The notes under the pieces were generated by a model that worked only from the letters and a program-made list of their open reading frames with translations, had not been told where the DNA came from and made no database searches. From positions 1-64,000 of the forward strand of contig JAAKEZ010000001.1 of the NCBI GenBank assembly GCA_018475625.1: DNA of 64,000 nt, in the 5' to 3' direction. This DNA is from Candidatus Bathyarchaeota archaeon A05DMB-2. Lineage in GTDB: Archaea; Thermoproteota; Bathyarchaeia; Bathyarchaeales; Bathycorpusculaceae. Each line of letters starts with the position of its first letter. Position 1 is the stretch's first letter. Positions 1 to 7,504 of this stretch are shown piece by piece. Position numbers and translations under genes: made by a program.

Positions 1-70
1 CGGTGGGATTTGAACCCACGATCTCCGGCTCCGAAGGCCGACACCTTAATCCGTGCTAGGCTACGAGCCC
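1..70 (-). tRNA. tRNA-Arg(UCG), 3' end cut by the window edge
   Basis: The minus strand reads a cloverleaf. The 5' acceptor strand GGGCUCG lies at 64-70. The anticodon loop CUUCGGA sits between UCGGC and GCCGG, giving anticodon UCG, and the T arm GUGGG-UUCAAAU-CCCAC ends near base 3. The first two 3' acceptor bases (CG) pair with the end of the 5' strand; the rest lies outside the window. No intron is seen. Confidence 0.93.
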
Positions 71-159
71 CTGTCAGAGAACAATGATGCGCAACCGTTA
101 AAAGATTTACGAAAATTCTTATTAACCAACATGACATTAAACTTTGTTCGCTGCATTGC

Positions 160-234
160 GGGCCGGTAGCTCAGCACGGCTGGAGCGTTCGACTGATAAT
201 CGAAAGGTCGCCGGTTCAAATCCGGCTCGGCCCA
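160..234 (+). tRNA. tRNA-Ile(GAU)
   Basis: The cloverleaf has acceptor GGGCCGG pairing with UCGGCCC (one G-U), anticodon loop CUGAUAA giving anticodon GAU, and T arm GCCGG-UUCAAAU-CCGGC. The discriminator is A234. CCA is not encoded (CTCC follows). It is divergent from the neighbouring tRNA-Arg. Confidence 0.95.
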
Positions 235-363
235 CTCCATTTATGTTTAGGTGATATATTTGACTTTGAAATTTTCAAATAAACTTGCGCAGGTTCCTCT
301 TACTGCGTCTAAAGTTTTATAAAGTCAAGCATTCAAGAACTGTCTTCAGGAGGGAGATCATTT

Positions 364-744
364 TTGGTTAAAGATGAAGAAATGTTAGAGGAACTGAAGA
401 AAATCCGTGCATTGCTTGAGCCTAAACCTACGCCGCCGCCACCGAAGGGCTTATGGGCTGAATTCAAAGGCTTTATAGAAAACTACAAGGTTTTAGGGCT
501 TGCGGTTGCTTTCATCATGGGCTTGTATTTAGGCGCGCTTGTTCAGTCGCTTGTTAAAGATTTGCTTCTGCCTGCGATTGGTTTGGCTATTCCGGGTCTT
601 GCAGACTTGGCGACCTATGCAGTTCCAGTGGGAACTCAGACTTTCGGCATCGGCAGCTTCTTGGTGGCTTTGATAACGTTCATAATTGTTGCCTTTGTTA
701 TTTTCCTTATAGTGAAGATAACGAAGAAGTGGGGCATAAAATAG
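364..744 (+). CDS. mscL: Large-conductance mechanosensitive channel, MscL family
   Basis: This 126-residue inner-membrane channel would open under membrane tension to relieve osmotic downshock. A short acidic N-terminus and proline linker (PTPPPPK) precede the MscL entry motif with the F-I-x-x-Y pattern near residue 38. TM1 (about 45-65) carries LGLAVAFIMG and the VKDLLLP turn, and TM2 (about 97-118) ends in a basic KITKKWGIK tail. Size and two-helix layout fit MscL, although the periplasmic loop is short. The TTG start is preceded by GGAGGGA about 9 bases upstream, and a TATA-like TTTATAAAG lies near 317-325. It appears monocistronic. Confidence 0.85.
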   Translation: MVKDEEMLEELKKIRALLEPKPTPPPPKGLWAEFKGFIENYKVLGLAVAFIMGLYLGALVQSLVKDLLLPAIGLAIPGLADLATYAVPVGTQTFGIGSFLVALITFIIVAFVIFLIVKITKKWGIK

Positions 745-748
745 CGGA

Positions 749-961
749 CTACTGTTTCAGTTCGGTTAAGCTTAGCGGAGAGAGGACTGGAAGCGGTGCT
801 TTGACAGGTTTAATTCCAATTCCCTCATTTTTATTTCTGTATGCTCTTAAGCCTAGAATTATCAGGTGTTCGATGAATGTGCTGCGTTTTTCTCTTCCGC
901 GGATGTTTTCGAGTTCTCGGAAGAGTTTTTGGTCCATGGTTATGCTTATGTTGTGTTTCAT
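749..961 (-). CDS. Small ribbon-helix-helix (CopG-like) DNA-binding protein
   Basis: The 70-residue protein begins KHNISITMD, a beta-strand typical of ribbon-helix-helix regulators, followed by two helices (LFRELENIRG and RSTFIEHLIILGLRAY) and a proline-rich tail. Translation from the ATG at 961 is preferred over an upstream in-frame start because AGAGGT lies about 8 bases before it and the extra N-terminus is unlike the fold. It is divergent from another ribbon-helix-helix gene at 1049. The target is unknown; autoregulation of the shared 87-base intergenic region is a reasonable guess. Confidence 0.6.
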   Translation of the reverse strand: MKHNISITMDQKLFRELENIRGREKRSTFIEHLIILGLRAYRNKNEGIGIKPVKAPLPVLSPLSLTELKQ

Positions 962-1048
962 CAGCGCAAACCTCTTATAATCTATATATTTAGTATAACA
1001 AAAAGCTTTATTAGCTTTACGCAACAAAATACATAAGAGGCAAAAAAC

Positions 1049-1468
1049 ATGAAAACCCTCCGCATAAGCGACGACGCACATCAAAAACTAACAGCCATGC
1101 TTGGCGACTTAACAGCGCAAACCATGAAGATGCAAACTTACACAGACGCCGTAGAGAGTCTTCTCAGTCAAAGCGTAATCCTTCCACCGGAACTCCTGAA
1201 CGAAACACAGAATTTTATAGACACTAACAAACAGTTAGGATTCACCACCCGCGAAGAATTCATCCGGGAAGCCATCCGCTTCAGACTCCGCTTCTTAAAA
1301 GATGATTACCGATGTGTAGAAATCCCGAAAGAAGAATACGAGAAAACGCAGCAGGCTATACGCGACCTAGACACCGGTTTCTTAAGCGTTGACGACTTCA
1401 TAGCCCAGCAAATAAGAAAACTACTAGAGAAACACGCCGCGTGGTCGAGACAAAAAGAAAGCTACTAA
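1049..1468 (+). CDS. Ribbon-helix-helix transcriptional regulator with C-terminal extension
   Basis: The 139 residues contain a possible strand-helix segment at the N-terminus (KTLRISDDAHQKL) and a second RHH-like segment around 60-90 (GFTTREEFIREAIRFRLRFL), followed by a charged helical C-terminus. The pattern FTTREEFIREAIR is typical of CopG/NikR-type dimerisation helices, but no metal-binding ACT domain is present. The start is ATG, preceded by AGAGG. It is divergent from the small RHH gene at 749-961. The DNA target and ligand cannot be read from the sequence. Confidence 0.6.
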   Translation: MKTLRISDDAHQKLTAMLGDLTAQTMKMQTYTDAVESLLSQSVILPPELLNETQNFIDTNKQLGFTTREEFIREAIRFRLRFLKDDYRCVEIPKEEYEKTQQAIRDLDTGFLSVDDFIAQQIRKLLEKHAAWSRQKESY

Positions 1469-1499
1469 ACCATCAGCTAACTTCAGAAAACCGTCAGGA

Positions 1500-1703
1500 T
1501 TAAGCGACTACTTCCAAAAGTCTCCTTTTCGGCTCGTATATTATCAAGTATCCGTTGAGTTCCTTCAAGTATAATTTGTGCTTTTCAACGATTGCCTTTA
1601 TGCGCTTAATGGCGGTTTCTGTAAAGCTTCCCTTGAGATGCAGTTCATATGAATCCGAGAAAAGTCCGTGTTTCCAGTTTGAGGCTTCAAAAAACGCAGC
1701 TAA
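1500..1703 (-). pseudogene. Unassigned coding remnant without a start codon
   Basis: The minus strand has an open stretch ending at the TAA at 1500-1502 whose product looks protein-like: amphipathic and lysine-rich, with ETAIKRIKAIVEKHKLYLKE and then NGYLIIYEPKRRLL. It contains no ATG, GTG or TTG. Beyond an in-frame TAA at 1704-1706 the same frame continues with plausible coding sequence for roughly 30 more codons. This suggests a decayed gene. The family is not recognised. The rest of the 1469-2033 gap shows no convincing gene. Confidence 0.3.
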
Positions 1704-2033
1704 TTAGCTTAGACTCTGGACAATCCCAAATCTCGCGTAGTAGCAAGACTGCTTCGCGTCTCTGCAAAATCTAACCACGCAAAGATGTAGGTAAGCGTTA
1801 TGAATTCAAGAAATTTACTGTCAAACTCGTAAAAAAAATTCGCCATATCTGCGCAGGGAACTGCATGGTTTTTGACAGATTATTCATGGATCTATAATCC
1901 GCCTGAAGTATGCATAGATCAAGTATGATTGAAAACAGAAAAAGGGCAAAGTCGGCGATTCTGTTCATACAAATTAAACAAAAAAATGTCTCATTTGAAA
2001 TGTCCACTGTACAGTCTTAAACAAATATTTTTC

Positions 2034-2867
2034 TTATGCCTTATTCTCATTCCAGTACTTCGCCAAAGCATCTAACGCTTCCTCAAACAAATGCGTGTCT
2101 GGCATAACATCCACCTTAACCCCCAACTTGCCTAATGTTTCAGCAGTTACTGGACCAATCGCCACAACTGTTACCTGTTTGTTTAGCAAGTCGCTGAGGC
2201 TCTTCGCTGGAACCAAACTTGCAAGCATTCGGAACAAGTTTGTGACACAAAGCGAACTGCCGAAGATGACGGCATGAATCTTCGATGCGGCTAAATCCCT
2301 GATGAACTTCTCTGCCAAGCCATTATCAGCAGGAATCCCTGATTCATAAACATAGACTTCCCTCACCAAACCACCCATGCTCCTGAGCTTTTCCGTCAAC
2401 GCAGGAGAAGCCGCAGGTGTCCTCGGAATATAGATGCGTTTTCCAGCAACATGAAGCAGTCGGAAGCTTTCCAAGATTCCTTCTGAAGTATATTTCATGG
2501 GAATCAGGCTAACGTGAATTTGGTTAGCCTTGAGCTCCTCTGCAGTTCTTGGACCAACCACCACGATTGTTGTCTTCTCTAAACCGCTTTTTACCGTGGT
2601 CTTCAAGCCCAAGTCTTCAGCGCCGTTGAGCAGGTATCTTACGCCGTTAACGCTCATGAAAATAACATAATCCACGTGGCCCTTCACCAACTCCTCTGCG
2701 AACTGTCTTATGGATGAAAGATCCTTGGGTGCCCTGATTTCTATGGTTGGTATATAGTATGGTGTTCCACCCCTCTTTTCGATTAAATCAGCTACTTCTT
2801 CAGCTTGACCGCAGGGTCTAGTTACAGCCACTGTTCTTCCTTTCAGCGTTTGGACGCCTTGAACCAC
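2034..2867 (-). CDS. hemD: Uroporphyrinogen-III synthase
   Basis: HemD cyclises hydroxymethylbilane with inversion of ring D, giving uroporphyrinogen III, the last precursor common to siroheme, B12 and heme. The 277-residue protein has the family's two-lobed pattern: an N-terminal VTRP segment with a GG-x-P-x-x-x-P-x-I stretch, the MSVNGV motif near 90, and a C-terminal SSLCVTNLF / VVAIGPVTAETLG segment. The GTG start at 2867 is preceded by GGAGGT (about 2876-2881) and overlaps the end of cobA by about 25 bases, so the two are translationally linked. It is the last gene of the minus-strand hemB-L-C-cobA-hemD run. Confidence 0.9.
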   Translation of the reverse strand: MVQGVQTLKGRTVAVTRPCGQAEEVADLIEKRGGTPYYIPTIEIRAPKDLSSIRQFAEELVKGHVDYVIFMSVNGVRYLLNGAEDLGLKTTVKSGLEKTTIVVVGPRTAEELKANQIHVSLIPMKYTSEGILESFRLLHVAGKRIYIPRTPAASPALTEKLRSMGGLVREVYVYESGIPADNGLAEKFIRDLAASKIHAVIFGSSLCVTNLFRMLASLVPAKSLSDLLNKQVTVVAIGPVTAETLGKLGVKVDVMPDTHLFEEALDALAKYWNENKA

Positions 2868-3598
2868 TTAAGCTTACCTCCGAGAGCAACAACTTCGCCG
2901 ACAACGATGATTGCAGGGGGCTTCACGTTATTCTCCTTGGCCTCTTTCGCGATTGTGCCGATTTTCCCGACAACACTCTTCTGCTGTCTCAGGGTTCCCT
3001 GCTCGATAACGGCTACAGGCGTATTCGGGTTTAAACCGCCTTCAACAAGCTTCCTCGCTATAGTCTCCAATGATTCCACGCCCATAAGAATGACAATTGT
3101 GCCTTCCAAACCCGCCATCTTAACCCAATCGACACTTTTTTCACCGCCTCCGGCTCGATGACCCGTAACTATGGTAACCGATGAAGCAAAATCTCTGTGT
3201 GTCAGAGGAATACCTGCGTAAGCAGGAGCTGCTATAGCAGAGGTGACTCCTGGCACCACTTCAAAATCGATGCAGTTATCGGCTAAAGCTTCGGCTTCTT
3301 CTCCGCCTCTGCCAAAAAGAAAAGGATCCCCGCCCTTCAGCCTGACGACTCTCTTGCCCTCGCGAGCTCTTGCAATCAATAAATCTGTTATTTTTTCCTG
3401 TGGAAACTCGTGTTTCCCTGTTCTTTTTCCAACGTAAATTTTTTCCGAGCTTTCAGGTGCCAGCTTCAAAATTGACGCGTTTACCAGGCGGTCATAGACT
3501 ATAACTTCCGCCGTCTTCAGGATTTCAGCCGCTCTCAGGGTAAGCAGTTTTGGATCACCGGGTCCAGCGCCGACGAGGAATACTTTACCACGGACCAT
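2843..3598 (-). CDS. cobA: Uroporphyrinogen-III C-methyltransferase (SUMT)
   Basis: CobA/SUMT adds two SAM-derived methyl groups to uroporphyrinogen III to give precorrin-2, the entry to siroheme and B12. Seen in the sequence: the N-terminal SAM loop LVGAGPGDP, the YDRLV and LKGGDPFLFGRGGEE motifs, VVPGVTSAIAAPAYAGIPLTHR-type segment, and ILMGVE near the C-terminus. Length (about 250) fits a single-domain SUMT, not a CysG fusion. The frame is open 12 codons further upstream, but ATG 3598 follows GGAGGGA by about 5 bases and begins at the conserved fold, so I use it. It overlaps hemC by 14 bases and hemD by about 25. Confidence 0.95.
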   Translation of the reverse strand: MVRGKVFLVGAGPGDPKLLTLRAAEILKTAEVIVYDRLVNASILKLAPESSEKIYVGKRTGKHEFPQEKITDLLIARAREGKRVVRLKGGDPFLFGRGGEEAEALADNCIDFEVVPGVTSAIAAPAYAGIPLTHRDFASSVTIVTGHRAGGGEKSVDWVKMAGLEGTIVILMGVESLETIARKLVEGGLNPNTPVAVIEQGTLRQQKSVVGKIGTIAKEAKENNVKPPAIIVVGEVVALGGKLKWFKASKR

Positions 3599-4517
3599 AC
3601 GTCTCCCTCCATTCCTTCTCAAAATCTTTAGCACCCTGTCTCAAGAGTTTTTGGGCAACCTGTTTTCCTAATTCTTGGGCTTCGCTGACTGCGCCCTCTG
3701 CGGTAGCGAATATTTTTTTCTGGCTGTTAAGCGAGAATATGCAGCCTAGAAGTGATAGTCTTCCGCCATTGGCTCGTCCTACTGCGCCTATGGGCACGCG
3801 GCAACCGCCTTCAAGCATCCGAACCAGGCTTCTTTCAGCCGTGATTTCCGCCCTCGTTTGTGGGTCATCAATAGCCTGCAACAGCGCTATAACATCGTTG
3901 TTGTCTTTCCTCGTGACTATGGCTAAAGCGCCTTGCCCAGCCGCAGAGGGAAACTGGTCTAGCGAGAAGCGTTCAGCTATCTCCCCTTCTAAACCCATTC
4001 TTTCAAGACCTGCTTCAGCCACCACCGCAGCGTCAAACTCGCCTTTTTTCACCTTGCGGATTCTAGTGTCAACGTTACCTCGGATTGGCTTGACTTCCAA
4101 ATCCGGTCGGAGAAATTTGACCTGCGCGAGGCGCCTCAGACTTCCAGTTCCAACGGTTGCGCCTTTCGGCAATGCCTTAAGGGGCACTTTATCTTTTGAA
4201 ATAAGCACGTCGTGACGAGAGCCTCTCTTCGGAATGGCTGCCATAACAGTTTCAGACGGGCCCAGTATGGGAATGTCTTTTAGGCTGTGTACGGCTAAGT
4301 CAACCTCTCCATTTAGGATTGCTTGATCTATCTCTTTTTCGAATATGCCCTTGCTGTCAATGGTGAAGAGCGGTTTGCTCCGTTCCACATCTCCTAACGT
4401 CTTGATAATTTCGACTTTAAACTCCAACTCTGGATGAACAAGGCGTATGTCGCGTAAAACCGCTTCCGTTTGCATCAGAGAAAGCTTGCTACCCCTAGTA
4501 CCAACCGTCAAAATCAT
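3585..4517 (-). CDS. hemC: Hydroxymethylbilane synthase (porphobilinogen deaminase)
   Basis: HemC polymerises four porphobilinogens into hydroxymethylbilane. The 310-residue protein has the TRGSKLSLMQT N-terminus, HSLKDIP (residues 77-83), the TGSLRR and RGNVDTR substrate-binding motifs, and the dipyrromethane-cofactor cysteine in EGGCRVPIGA (Cys239). All diagnostic residues are present, so it should be active. It sits 2 bases downstream of hemL and overlaps cobA, in biosynthetic order. Confidence 0.96.
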   Translation of the reverse strand: MILTVGTRGSKLSLMQTEAVLRDIRLVHPELEFKVEIIKTLGDVERSKPLFTIDSKGIFEKEIDQAILNGEVDLAVHSLKDIPILGPSETVMAAIPKRGSRHDVLISKDKVPLKALPKGATVGTGSLRRLAQVKFLRPDLEVKPIRGNVDTRIRKVKKGEFDAAVVAEAGLERMGLEGEIAERFSLDQFPSAAGQGALAIVTRKDNNDVIALLQAIDDPQTRAEITAERSLVRMLEGGCRVPIGAVGRANGGRLSLLGCIFSLNSQKKIFATAEGAVSEAQELGKQVAQKLLRQGAKDFEKEWRETYGPW

Positions 4518-4519
4518 GT

Positions 4520-5833
4520 TTAAGCAGACCTGCTGATAGTTGAAGCCGCATGCAAAGCCTTGTCAAAAGCGTTTATCGTGTATTCCAAGTCTTTTTCGGC
4601 GTGGGCTGTTGTTAAGAAGCACGTTTCAAACTGCGATGGCGGGATAAAGACACCTTGCTTCAAAAGTTCCTGGAAGTACGCTTGGAATTTTTTGGTGTCG
4701 GATAACTTTGCGCTTGCGTAGTCGATGACTGGCTGTGAAGAGAAGAATATCTGGAACATCGAGGCTACGTTGTACACCTGTGCCTCCACATGGGAGTCAG
4801 AGGCTAAATCTACAAGTGCTTTCTTTAGCCGCTCGCTGTTCTCTTCAAGTGCAGGATATATTTCATCTTTCCTCCGACGTAGAACCTGCAGGGTCGCATA
4901 GCCTGCCGTCACAGAAACAGGGTTGCCGCTGAAAGTCCCTGCCTGGTACACTTTACCCGAGGGCGACACGTTCTCCATTATCTCTTTTCGACCGCCGAAA
5001 GCAGCAATTGGAAAACCGCCGCCAAGCACTTTGCCCAGAGTTGCCATATCCGCCTTAATGTTGTAGTATTCCTGAGCACCGCCAATGGCAAGTCGAAAGC
5101 CTGTGATAGTCTCGTCGAAGATCAGGATTATGCCGTACTCCTCTGTCAACTTCCTAAGGTAACTCAGGTATCCATTCATTGGTAGGATAAGCCCAGCGTT
5201 CCCTATGACTGGCTCAATAATCACCGCGGCTATGTCATGCCCTTTACACTTAATTGTTTCATCCAATGCTTGGAAATTGTTGTAGGGTATGACTATGGTG
5301 TTCTGAGTGATCTCTTCTGGGATGCCAGGCGAGGTTGGGGTTCCAAAGGTGGTGGCTCCTGACCCTGCCTTGACGAGGACGTTGTCGTGGGCGCCATGGT
5401 AACAGCCTTCGAACTTGATTATTTTTTTTCGTCCAGTGAAGCCTCTGGCAACTCTTATTGCATGCATGGTTGCTTCAGTGCCAGAGTTAACCAGCCTCAG
5501 CATTTCCATGCATGGAGACGATGTCTGAATGAGTTCTGCAAACTCAACTTCCAACTCTGTGGGTGTGCCGTAAAGCGTGCCCTTCCATAATTGTCCTCCA
5601 ACCGCATTCACAACTTCAGAATACGCGTGCCCCAGCAGCAAAGCACCATAAGCCATACAATAGTCAATATACGTGTCTCCGTCAGCGCCGTAAAGTTTTG
5701 ACCCTTTCGCGCGATTAACGAAGAACGGATACGGCTCAAACGCTCTGACAGGGCTGTTCACACCGCCCGGCAGAACTTTTTTGGCTCTTTCGAAGAGCTC
5801 TTCCGATTTGCTGCTTAGTTTTAACTCAACCAT
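4520..5833 (-). CDS. hemL: Glutamate-1-semialdehyde 2,1-aminomutase
   Basis: HemL converts glutamate-1-semialdehyde, made by HemA, to 5-aminolevulinate (C5 pathway) using PLP. The 437-residue class-III aminotransferase fold shows LPGGVNSPVRAF at the N-terminus, VNSGTEATMHAIR (about 115-127), CYHGAHD, IIEPVIGN, the FDETITGFR aspartate region, and the PLP lysine in TLGKVLGGGFP (Lys268). It overlaps hemB by 13 bases, so the two are co-transcribed. Confidence 0.96.
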   Translation of the reverse strand: MVELKLSSKSEELFERAKKVLPGGVNSPVRAFEPYPFFVNRAKGSKLYGADGDTYIDYCMAYGALLLGHAYSEVVNAVGGQLWKGTLYGTPTELEVEFAELIQTSSPCMEMLRLVNSGTEATMHAIRVARGFTGRKKIIKFEGCYHGAHDNVLVKAGSGATTFGTPTSPGIPEEITQNTIVIPYNNFQALDETIKCKGHDIAAVIIEPVIGNAGLILPMNGYLSYLRKLTEEYGIILIFDETITGFRLAIGGAQEYYNIKADMATLGKVLGGGFPIAAFGGRKEIMENVSPSGKVYQAGTFSGNPVSVTAGYATLQVLRRRKDEIYPALEENSERLKKALVDLASDSHVEAQVYNVASMFQIFFSSQPVIDYASAKLSDTKKFQAYFQELLKQGVFIPPSQFETCFLTTAHAEKDLEYTINAFDKALHAASTISRSA

Positions 5834-6795
5834 TTTTTCACTTCCTTTGCAAAATATGTTATAATAAGGTCGGCGCCAGCCCGTTTAATCCCCGTCAAAA
5901 GTTCAAGAGCTACGGTTTTCTCATCTATCCAGCCCATTTGCGCCGCAGCCTTCACCATCGAGTATTCTCCGCTTACGTTGTACGCTGCAATCGGCACTTT
6001 AAACTTCGATTTGGCAAGATGTACGATATCTAGGTAAGCAAGGGCTGGCTTGACCATGACGATGTCGGCTCCCTCGCTTACGTCTAATTCTATTTCTCGC
6101 AATGCTTCCTCTGGGGTTCCGTAACCCATCTGGTAACTTTTTCGCGTTCCAAACTTCGGTGCGCATTCTGTTGCGTTTCTGAATGGACTGTAAAGGCTGG
6201 AGGCATATTTTGCGGAATAAGCCATAATTGCCACATCAGTGAAACCAGCATAATCCAAGGCACTTCTGATAGACCGTACTTGGCCGTCCATCATAGCAGA
6301 CGGCGCCACCACATCTGCTCCAGCCTGCGCTTGGCTGACAGCTACTTTCTGCAAATTCTCAAGCGTGAGGTCGTTCACGATTTTCCCATCTTTCAGTACG
6401 CCGCAGTGCCCATGAACAGTGTATTCGCAGAGGCAGACATCTGCCATGACCACAAGCTCGTCACCAAACTCGGCTTTCAACTTGCGAATTGCTTTCTGCA
6501 CTACGCCGTCAACTGCAAATGCGCTGGAACCATTTTCGTCCTTCTTTGAGGGTATCCCGAAGAGAATTACGGCTTTCACGTCTTGCTCCATAACTCGCCG
6601 CACTTCATCCACCATCTGTCTAAGCGGGAAACGTGAAATTTCGGGCATAGACTCGATTGGAACTGGCGTCTCCGCGTTTTCATCGACGAAAATGGGGTAA
6701 ACGAGGTTGTGCGGGTCCAGCTTAACTTGACACATAACGTCTCTAAGAGACTGTGTCCGCCGTAGTCTTCTCATTCTTACCTGAGGAAAACTCAT
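5821..6795 (-). CDS. hemB: Porphobilinogen synthase (ALA dehydratase), zinc-cysteine type
   Basis: HemB condenses two 5-aminolevulinates into porphobilinogen. The 324-residue TIM-barrel protein has the RMRRLR N-terminal arm, a zinc-binding cysteine triad in DVCLCEYTVHGHCG (about 117-130), the Schiff-base lysines in AYSAKYASSLYSPFR and MVKPALAYLD, and YNVSGEYSM near the C-terminus. The cysteine triad marks the Zn-dependent rather than the Mg/Asp-type enzyme. It lies directly downstream of the precorrin-2 dehydrogenase gene. Confidence 0.96.
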   Translation of the reverse strand: MSFPQVRMRRLRRTQSLRDVMCQVKLDPHNLVYPIFVDENAETPVPIESMPEISRFPLRQMVDEVRRVMEQDVKAVILFGIPSKKDENGSSAFAVDGVVQKAIRKLKAEFGDELVVMADVCLCEYTVHGHCGVLKDGKIVNDLTLENLQKVAVSQAQAGADVVAPSAMMDGQVRSIRSALDYAGFTDVAIMAYSAKYASSLYSPFRNATECAPKFGTRKSYQMGYGTPEEALREIELDVSEGADIVMVKPALAYLDIVHLAKSKFKVPIAAYNVSGEYSMVKAAAQMGWIDEKTVALELLTGIKRAGADLIITYFAKEVKKWLS

Positions 6796-6799
6796 TTTT

Positions 6800-7504
6800 T
6801 CAAGCCTCTTGAAAATTTGAATTAACCGTGGTGGGATGTGTCTTTTCGCTCGGGTTTTTAATCCAGTTTTCCAGAATTCTCATGGCCATTTCTTTTGCCT
6901 CATCAAACTTGTTTTCTTTCAAAAGCTGCTTTACCTGCTCATTTTTCAGTAATTGATAGAGCATTCGTCTGCGAACTTTCTGATCCGATACGCTCTGCTT
7001 AAGAAAGGTTCTGGCGCAAGTTTGCAGTTTTATCTGCTGCAGGTCCTCTTCTGTAACCATTTTCTCAATTCTCTGTCTCAATACTCTGGCCATGGCGGGG
7101 CTTTTTCCAAAAGTTGATATGGCTACTTGAACTTCGCCTACTTTTGCCAAGGCTGGAAGTATGAAATCGCTGATTGAAGGGTTATCCACCGCATAAACCA
7201 TGCAGCCTGCTGATTTAGCGTGTTTGACTATCTGTGCGTTAAGCTCATGATTGCTTGTAACTGCCAAAAGCAAATCTGGCTTTGGATTGAGACTGGTGAC
7301 AAAGGTTTTTGCATCCTTCACTTCTGTTTCGAGTAAATCGATCTTTTTCATCTGATGTAGTCTTTTGATGCCTTTTGAGAATGCTCGGCTTACCACTAAG
7401 ATTTTTGCGCCAGAGTTAACGAAGTTCAACGTCTTTCGGTATCCTTCCCCTCCACCTCCAATCACAACAATGTATTTTCCGTCGAGCTTCATGTCTACGA
7501 GCAA
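6800..7504 (-). CDS. Precorrin-2 dehydrogenase / sirohydrochlorin ferrochelatase-like (CysG N-domain, Met8-like)
   Basis: The enzyme would oxidise precorrin-2 to sirohydrochlorin with NAD+, and homologues can also insert Fe or Co. An N-terminal Rossmann fold (IVVIGGGGEGYRK, residues about 12-24) is followed by TSNHELN, VYAVDNPSISDFILPA, and the signature STFGKSPAMARVLRQRIE. A helical C-terminus follows. The start is either TTG 7504, which keeps an MLVDMKLDG N-terminus and overlaps the preceding gene, or ATG 7492. With CbiX (fused downstream of hemA), it supplies cobalt-sirohydrochlorin for the corrin pathway. Confidence 0.88.
   Translation of the reverse strand: MLVDMKLDGKYIVVIGGGGEGYRKTLNFVNSGAKILVVSRAFSKGIKRLHQMKKIDLLETEVKDAKTFVTSLNPKPDLLLAVTSNHELNAQIVKHAKSAGCMVYAVDNPSISDFILPALAKVGEVQVAISTFGKSPAMARVLRQRIEKMVTEEDLQQIKLQTCARTFLKQSVSDQKVRRRMLYQLLKNEQVKQLLKENKFDEAKEMAMRILENWIKNPSEKTHPTTVNSNFQEA

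Noticed and set aside
729-980. 83-codon plus-strand frame overlapping the small RHH gene
   Set aside because: It is antisense to a better-supported ribbon-helix-helix gene and starts inside mscL.
1798-2007. 69-codon minus-strand frame before hemD
   Set aside because: Hydrophobic and cysteine-rich mixture typical of AT-rich non-coding DNA, with no ribosome-binding site.
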